NCBI GenBank assembly: GCA_947461325.1
Contig: CANHLD010000070.1
Location: 1-8,709 of the forward strand
Reading direction: 5' to 3'
DNA length: 8,709 nucleotides
From: Comamonadaceae bacterium
GTDB taxonomy: Bacteria; Pseudomonadota; Gammaproteobacteria; Burkholderiales; Burkholderiaceae_C
Under the pieces are notes generated by a model. The model made no database searches. It had not been told where the DNA came from and saw only the letters and a list, made by a program, of their open reading frames with translations. The position numbers and the translations under genes are program-made. The stretch's first letter is position 1. Each line of letters begins with the position of its first letter. Of the stretch, positions 6,187 through 8,709 are shown in pieces.

Positions 6187-6729
6187 TTACCAGCTCAGGG
6201 GTGCAGAACCTGGTGGCGGAACGGGGGCGGCTGCAGGTGGTGGTGGATAGTTGTAGTTTTGGTTGCTGGACACCATGGGCGTGATTTGCAAGCGAACGGT
6301 AGGGCCGGGGTCTTGCGGCATTTGAACGTTATATTGTTTGCCAGCAAATTCATAAGTCACGTTGTAGGCCACCGTGCGGTTTTCATAGAAATTTTGGGTA
6401 CTGCAGGTTTGCACGTTTTTCACTTCGGGATCGGGTGAACCTTCGATTTTGTTGCCAAGGATGGCGCCGCCGAACATGCCTATGGCAGTGCCCAATCCAT
6501 CTCGTCCGATGGCATGCCCCACGGTGCCGCCCGCAATTGCGCCCATGAGGGCACCCGCCCCTGACTTGCTCGGCTGGGTGGTGACTTGCTGCTGCGAGCA
6601 AACTTGGCGGGGAACCGCGACTTGTTGAATGATGGGAACTGCAGAGATCACGCGTCCGACTTCCTGCGCCTGCGCGCTGATACTGAAAAAGACAGCTAAG
6701 AGGCCAAAGGCCGGTATCCATTTGTTCAT
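6187..6729 (-). CDS. Secreted glycine-zipper (YcfJ-like / 17 kDa antigen-type) protein
   Basis: This 180-residue envelope protein is of unproven function. Residues 1-21 form a signal peptide with hydrophobic core AFGLLAVFFSIS and an AQA cleavage site before Q22. There is no lipobox cysteine, so a lipoprotein is not predicted. GRVISAVPIIQQVAVPRQVC (25-44) resembles the E. coli YcfJ segment VVSATPIKETVKTPRQEC. A glycine zipper follows (57-97: GAGALMGAIAGGTVGHAIG, then GMFGGAILGNKIEG), a repeat of small-residue GxxxG-type spacing that usually packs two helices in or on a membrane. The second half has CSTQNFYE (109-116) and AYNVTYEFAGKQYNVQMPQD (121-140), again paralleling YcfJ. Two cysteines (44, 109) flank the zipper and could pair. 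The last 20 residues are rich in proline and alanine (YPPPPAAAPVPPPGSAP). It is monocistronic by its own terminator and is divergent from folC. The start is fixed by AAGGAG six bases upstream. Confidence 0.88.
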   Translation of the reverse strand: MNKWIPAFGLLAVFFSISAQAQEVGRVISAVPIIQQVAVPRQVCSQQQVTTQPSKSGAGALMGAIAGGTVGHAIGRDGLGTAIGMFGGAILGNKIEGSPDPEVKNVQTCSTQNFYENRTVAYNVTYEFAGKQYNVQMPQDPGPTVRLQITPMVSSNQNYNYPPPPAAAPVPPPGSAPLSW

Positions 6730-6735
6730 ACATTT

Positions 6736-6741
6736 CTCCTT
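6736..6741 (-). promoter_or_regulatory. Strong ribosome binding site of the glycine-zipper gene
   Basis: AAGGAG on the minus strand lies six bases before the ATG at 6729. It is the best Shine-Dalgarno sequence in the window and fixes this start. The remaining 6742-6823 interval is the divergent promoter region with folC. I see no promoter boxes there that I would call. Confidence 0.8.
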
Positions 6742-6823
6742 GATCGGTGGCGGTATCTAACTCAACGGTACTGCTCACCATGCGGTTGACGATGCGCTGT
6801 TTTGAATCTGTGACAATCTTTGC

Positions 6824-8110
6824 ATGAATCTAGAAAATTGGTTAAATCATTGCGAAAACTTACACCCGCAATCCATTGATTTAGGGCTGGAACGCGTGGC
6901 CAAAGTGGCACACGCCATGGGCTTGCGGTTTGCTTGCCCTGTCATCACCGTGGCGGGCACCAATGGAAAAGGCTCTACTTGCGCCATGCTGGAAGCGGTT
7001 TACCGCCAATCTGGATACAAAACCGGGATGTACACCTCACCGCATCTGGTGTATTTTCAAGAGCGCTGCCGTCTTCAGGGTCAAGCCGTCGCCGCTGAAG
7101 AACTGATCAAGCATTTTGAAAAAGTGGAGGCGGCCAGAGGCGATATCACCCTGAGTTATTTTGAGTTCACCAGTTTGGCCCTATTCAGTTGTCTGGCCAG
7201 CGCAACTTTGGATGTGGTTATTCTGGAAGTTGGGTTGGGTGGACGTTTGGATGCGGTTAATGTCATAGACACCGATTGCGCTGTGATCACAAGCATCGAT
7301 TTAGACCACACGGAATTGCTGGGCAAAGACAGGGACAGCATCGGTTTTGAAAAAGCCGGCATCATGCGTCCCCACAAACCGGTAGTCATCAGTGATCCTT
7401 CGCCGCCTAAATCGGTGTTGTTGCATGCCAGCCGTTTAAATGCGGATGTGTGGCAAGTGACCAAGGACGTGCAATTTAACGGCGATACACAGCAGTGGAC
7501 TTGGCGCTCGCGCGGTCGCACTTACAGTGGCTTGGCTTACCCGGCCTTGCGCGGAGCCAATCAAATGTTGAACGCCGCAGGGGTGTTGGCTGTGATGGAG
7601 GCATTGAGACAACAACTGCCCGTCACCGCCCAGGCTATTCGCGCGGGTTTATCGACTGTGCAATGGCCTGGACGTTTTCAAATACTGCCGGGCCAACCGG
7701 CCATTGTTTTAGATGTGGCGCACAACCCGCACGCTGCTTCTGCCTTGGCGCACAACTTGGATGCCATGGGTTTTTACCCCCGAACCCATGCGGTGCTCGG
7801 CGCTATGGCGGACAAGGATATTGCCGGTTTGCTAAAACGCTTGATGCCCTTGGTCGAATGTTGGTACTTCTGTGATTTGCCGACGCCTCGTGCCGCTACG
7901 GCTGTGCAATTACAAACTGCTTGGCAATCACTTTCACCGCCATCCACTTCCAAAGCCAGCCTGTTTGCCGGACCTCAACAAGCGCTGTCCCAGGCGATGG
8001 AAGTCGCCGACCCCACTGATAGAATTCTGGTTTTTGGTTCGTTCTTCACTGTTGGCGGTGTTTTGCAGCATGGCATTGATGGCCGTTTACCCGCTTATTT
8101 ACCCACCTGA
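6824..8110 (+). CDS. folC: Bifunctional dihydrofolate synthase / folylpolyglutamate synthase
   Basis: FolC is a cytoplasmic Mur-ligase-type enzyme. It adds L-glutamate to dihydropteroate to make dihydrofolate, and then extends the glutamate tail of folates using ATP. The 428 residues are full length. The N-terminal WLNHCENLHPQSIDLGLERV (6-25) is the family opening. The P-loop is VAGTNGKGST (43-52), followed by TSPHL (71-75), the folate-side FEFTSLALF (113-121), EVGLGGRLDAVN (135-146) and ITSIDLDHTELLG (155-167). EKAGI (176-180) carries the lysine that is carbamylated in this family. The C-terminal Mur-ligase domain has WPGRFQ and DVAHNPHAA as in E. coli FolC. No clear Shine-Dalgarno sequence precedes the ATG, but the N-terminus fits homologues. 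A SPOR-domain gene begins eight bases after the stop, as in the folC-dedD-cvpA-purF arrangement. accD, often just upstream in relatives, is absent here. Confidence 0.97.
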   Translation: MNLENWLNHCENLHPQSIDLGLERVAKVAHAMGLRFACPVITVAGTNGKGSTCAMLEAVYRQSGYKTGMYTSPHLVYFQERCRLQGQAVAAEELIKHFEKVEAARGDITLSYFEFTSLALFSCLASATLDVVILEVGLGGRLDAVNVIDTDCAVITSIDLDHTELLGKDRDSIGFEKAGIMRPHKPVVISDPSPPKSVLLHASRLNADVWQVTKDVQFNGDTQQWTWRSRGRTYSGLAYPALRGANQMLNAAGVLAVMEALRQQLPVTAQAIRAGLSTVQWPGRFQILPGQPAIVLDVAHNPHAASALAHNLDAMGFYPRTHAVLGAMADKDIAGLLKRLMPLVECWYFCDLPTPRAATAVQLQTAWQSLSPPSTSKASLFAGPQQALSQAMEVADPTDRILVFGSFFTVGGVLQHGIDGRLPAYLPT

Positions 8111-8118
8111 ACCTGCTC

Positions 8119-8709
8119 ATGGCCTTTTTCAAGTCCCGCACCAAATCCACTTCCTCCGCTGAATCTGTCAATGATGATGCACAAAGCATGGACAGTTTGC
8201 GCAAGCAGGCTCGGCACAGATTGATAGGTGCGACGGTTTTGGTCTTCATTGCAGTGGTTGGATTTCCCATTGTTTTTGATACCAAACCCAGAGATATAGC
8301 GTCTGATATTCGCATCGACATGCCAGAGCGTGACGCAGTGAAGTCAAGCCAGCCACCTCTTGCACCTGTGCCTGACAAAGCCGCATTGACGCAACCCTCC
8401 GTGTCCGAGGCCGTGTCCGGCAACGAGCAACTTGTTCAGCAGGACAGCAAAATTCTTTCTAAAGAAGTGCCTGTGGCGGATGAAGCTAACCCATCCATAG
8501 AAAATAAATCGACCAGTAGCAAACTCGCTAACGCCGACAACACCAAACCAGCACCTGTTTCACCTGTTGCGCCTGCTGAGAATACCGCTGTCGCCAAGCC
8601 TTTAGCGAATGAAAAAACAGGTGAACGTTTTATTGTTCAATTCGGCGCATACTCAGACGAAAACAAGGTCAAAGACCTGCGTTTCAAGCTCGAGAAAGCC
8701 GGTGTCAAA
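8119..8709 (+). CDS. dedD: Membrane-anchored SPOR-domain protein, DedD-like, 3'-truncated by window edge
   Basis: The frame from ATG 8119 is open for 197 codons to the window end. It encodes a polar N-terminus, an Arg/Lys-rich stretch (SLRKQARHR, 26-34) and one transmembrane helix at about 35-53 (LIGATVLVFIAVVGFPIVF). A long linker rich in Pro, Ala, Ser and Lys (about 55-168) follows. The beginning of a SPOR domain is at 170-197 (RFIVQFGAYSDENKVKDLR, then FKLEKAGVK). The inside-out topology places the SPOR domain in the periplasm, where such domains bind glycan strands lacking stem peptides at the division septum. The TM-to-FDTKPR segment is typical of betaproteobacterial proteins encoded after folC. 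The spacing of eight bases suggests cotranscription with folC. No strong Shine-Dalgarno sequence is visible, so coupling to folC termination is likely. The symbol is given by position and domain layout, and the C-terminus is unseen. Confidence 0.88.
   Translation, partial: MAFFKSRTKSTSSAESVNDDAQSMDSLRKQARHRLIGATVLVFIAVVGFPIVFDTKPRDIASDIRIDMPERDAVKSSQPPLAPVPDKAALTQPSVSEAVSGNEQLVQQDSKILSKEVPVADEANPSIENKSTSSKLANADNTKPAPVSPVAPAENTAVAKPLANEKTGERFIVQFGAYSDENKVKDLRFKLEKAGVK

Noticed and set aside
6786..6817. TTGACG and GACAAT as a folC promoter
   Set aside because: The spacing is 20 bases and the -10 match is poor. It is not strong enough to list as a feature.

Overview
The window looks like ordinary chromosomal DNA of a betaproteobacterium, most likely order Burkholderiales and perhaps a Comamonadaceae-like freshwater lineage. 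This rests on the very Burkholderia-like EtfB/EtfA, the folC-then-SPOR-protein order and a moderate GC content. The genus cannot be fixed from the sequence alone. Nine protein-coding genes are supported, two of them cut by the window edges. There are no RNA genes, mobile elements, CRISPR arrays or gene-free stretches over 300 bases.

Left, plus strand (1-4420): the 3' part of etfB, then etfA one base downstream, form the electron transfer flavoprotein. An intrinsic terminator follows, then a 597-residue acyl-CoA dehydrogenase of the long, DmdC-like class, whose natural electron acceptor is ETF. Next comes a flavin-dependent nitronate monooxygenase-like protein. Together these form a fatty-acid/acyl-CoA oxidation block: the dehydrogenase reduces its FAD, and ETF takes the electrons to ETF:quinone oxidoreductase, which is not in the window. 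A strong bidirectional terminator closes the block.

Middle, minus strand (4476-6729): a YcfJ-like secreted glycine-zipper protein is transcribed leftward and ends at its own intrinsic terminator. argG (argininosuccinate synthase) follows, and two bases after its stop comes ppnP (a small cupin-type nucleoside phosphorylase). The ribosome-binding site of ppnP is embedded in the last lysine codons of argG.

Right, plus strand (6824-8709): folC (dihydrofolate/folylpolyglutamate synthase) is followed 8 bases later by a membrane-anchored SPOR-domain protein (DedD-like), cut by the window end. In related genomes cvpA and purF usually follow.

I found no convincing undescribed system. The observations most worth checking are the argG-ppnP coupling, the exact substrate class of the long acyl-CoA dehydrogenase, and the divergent nitronate monooxygenase-like subfamily.
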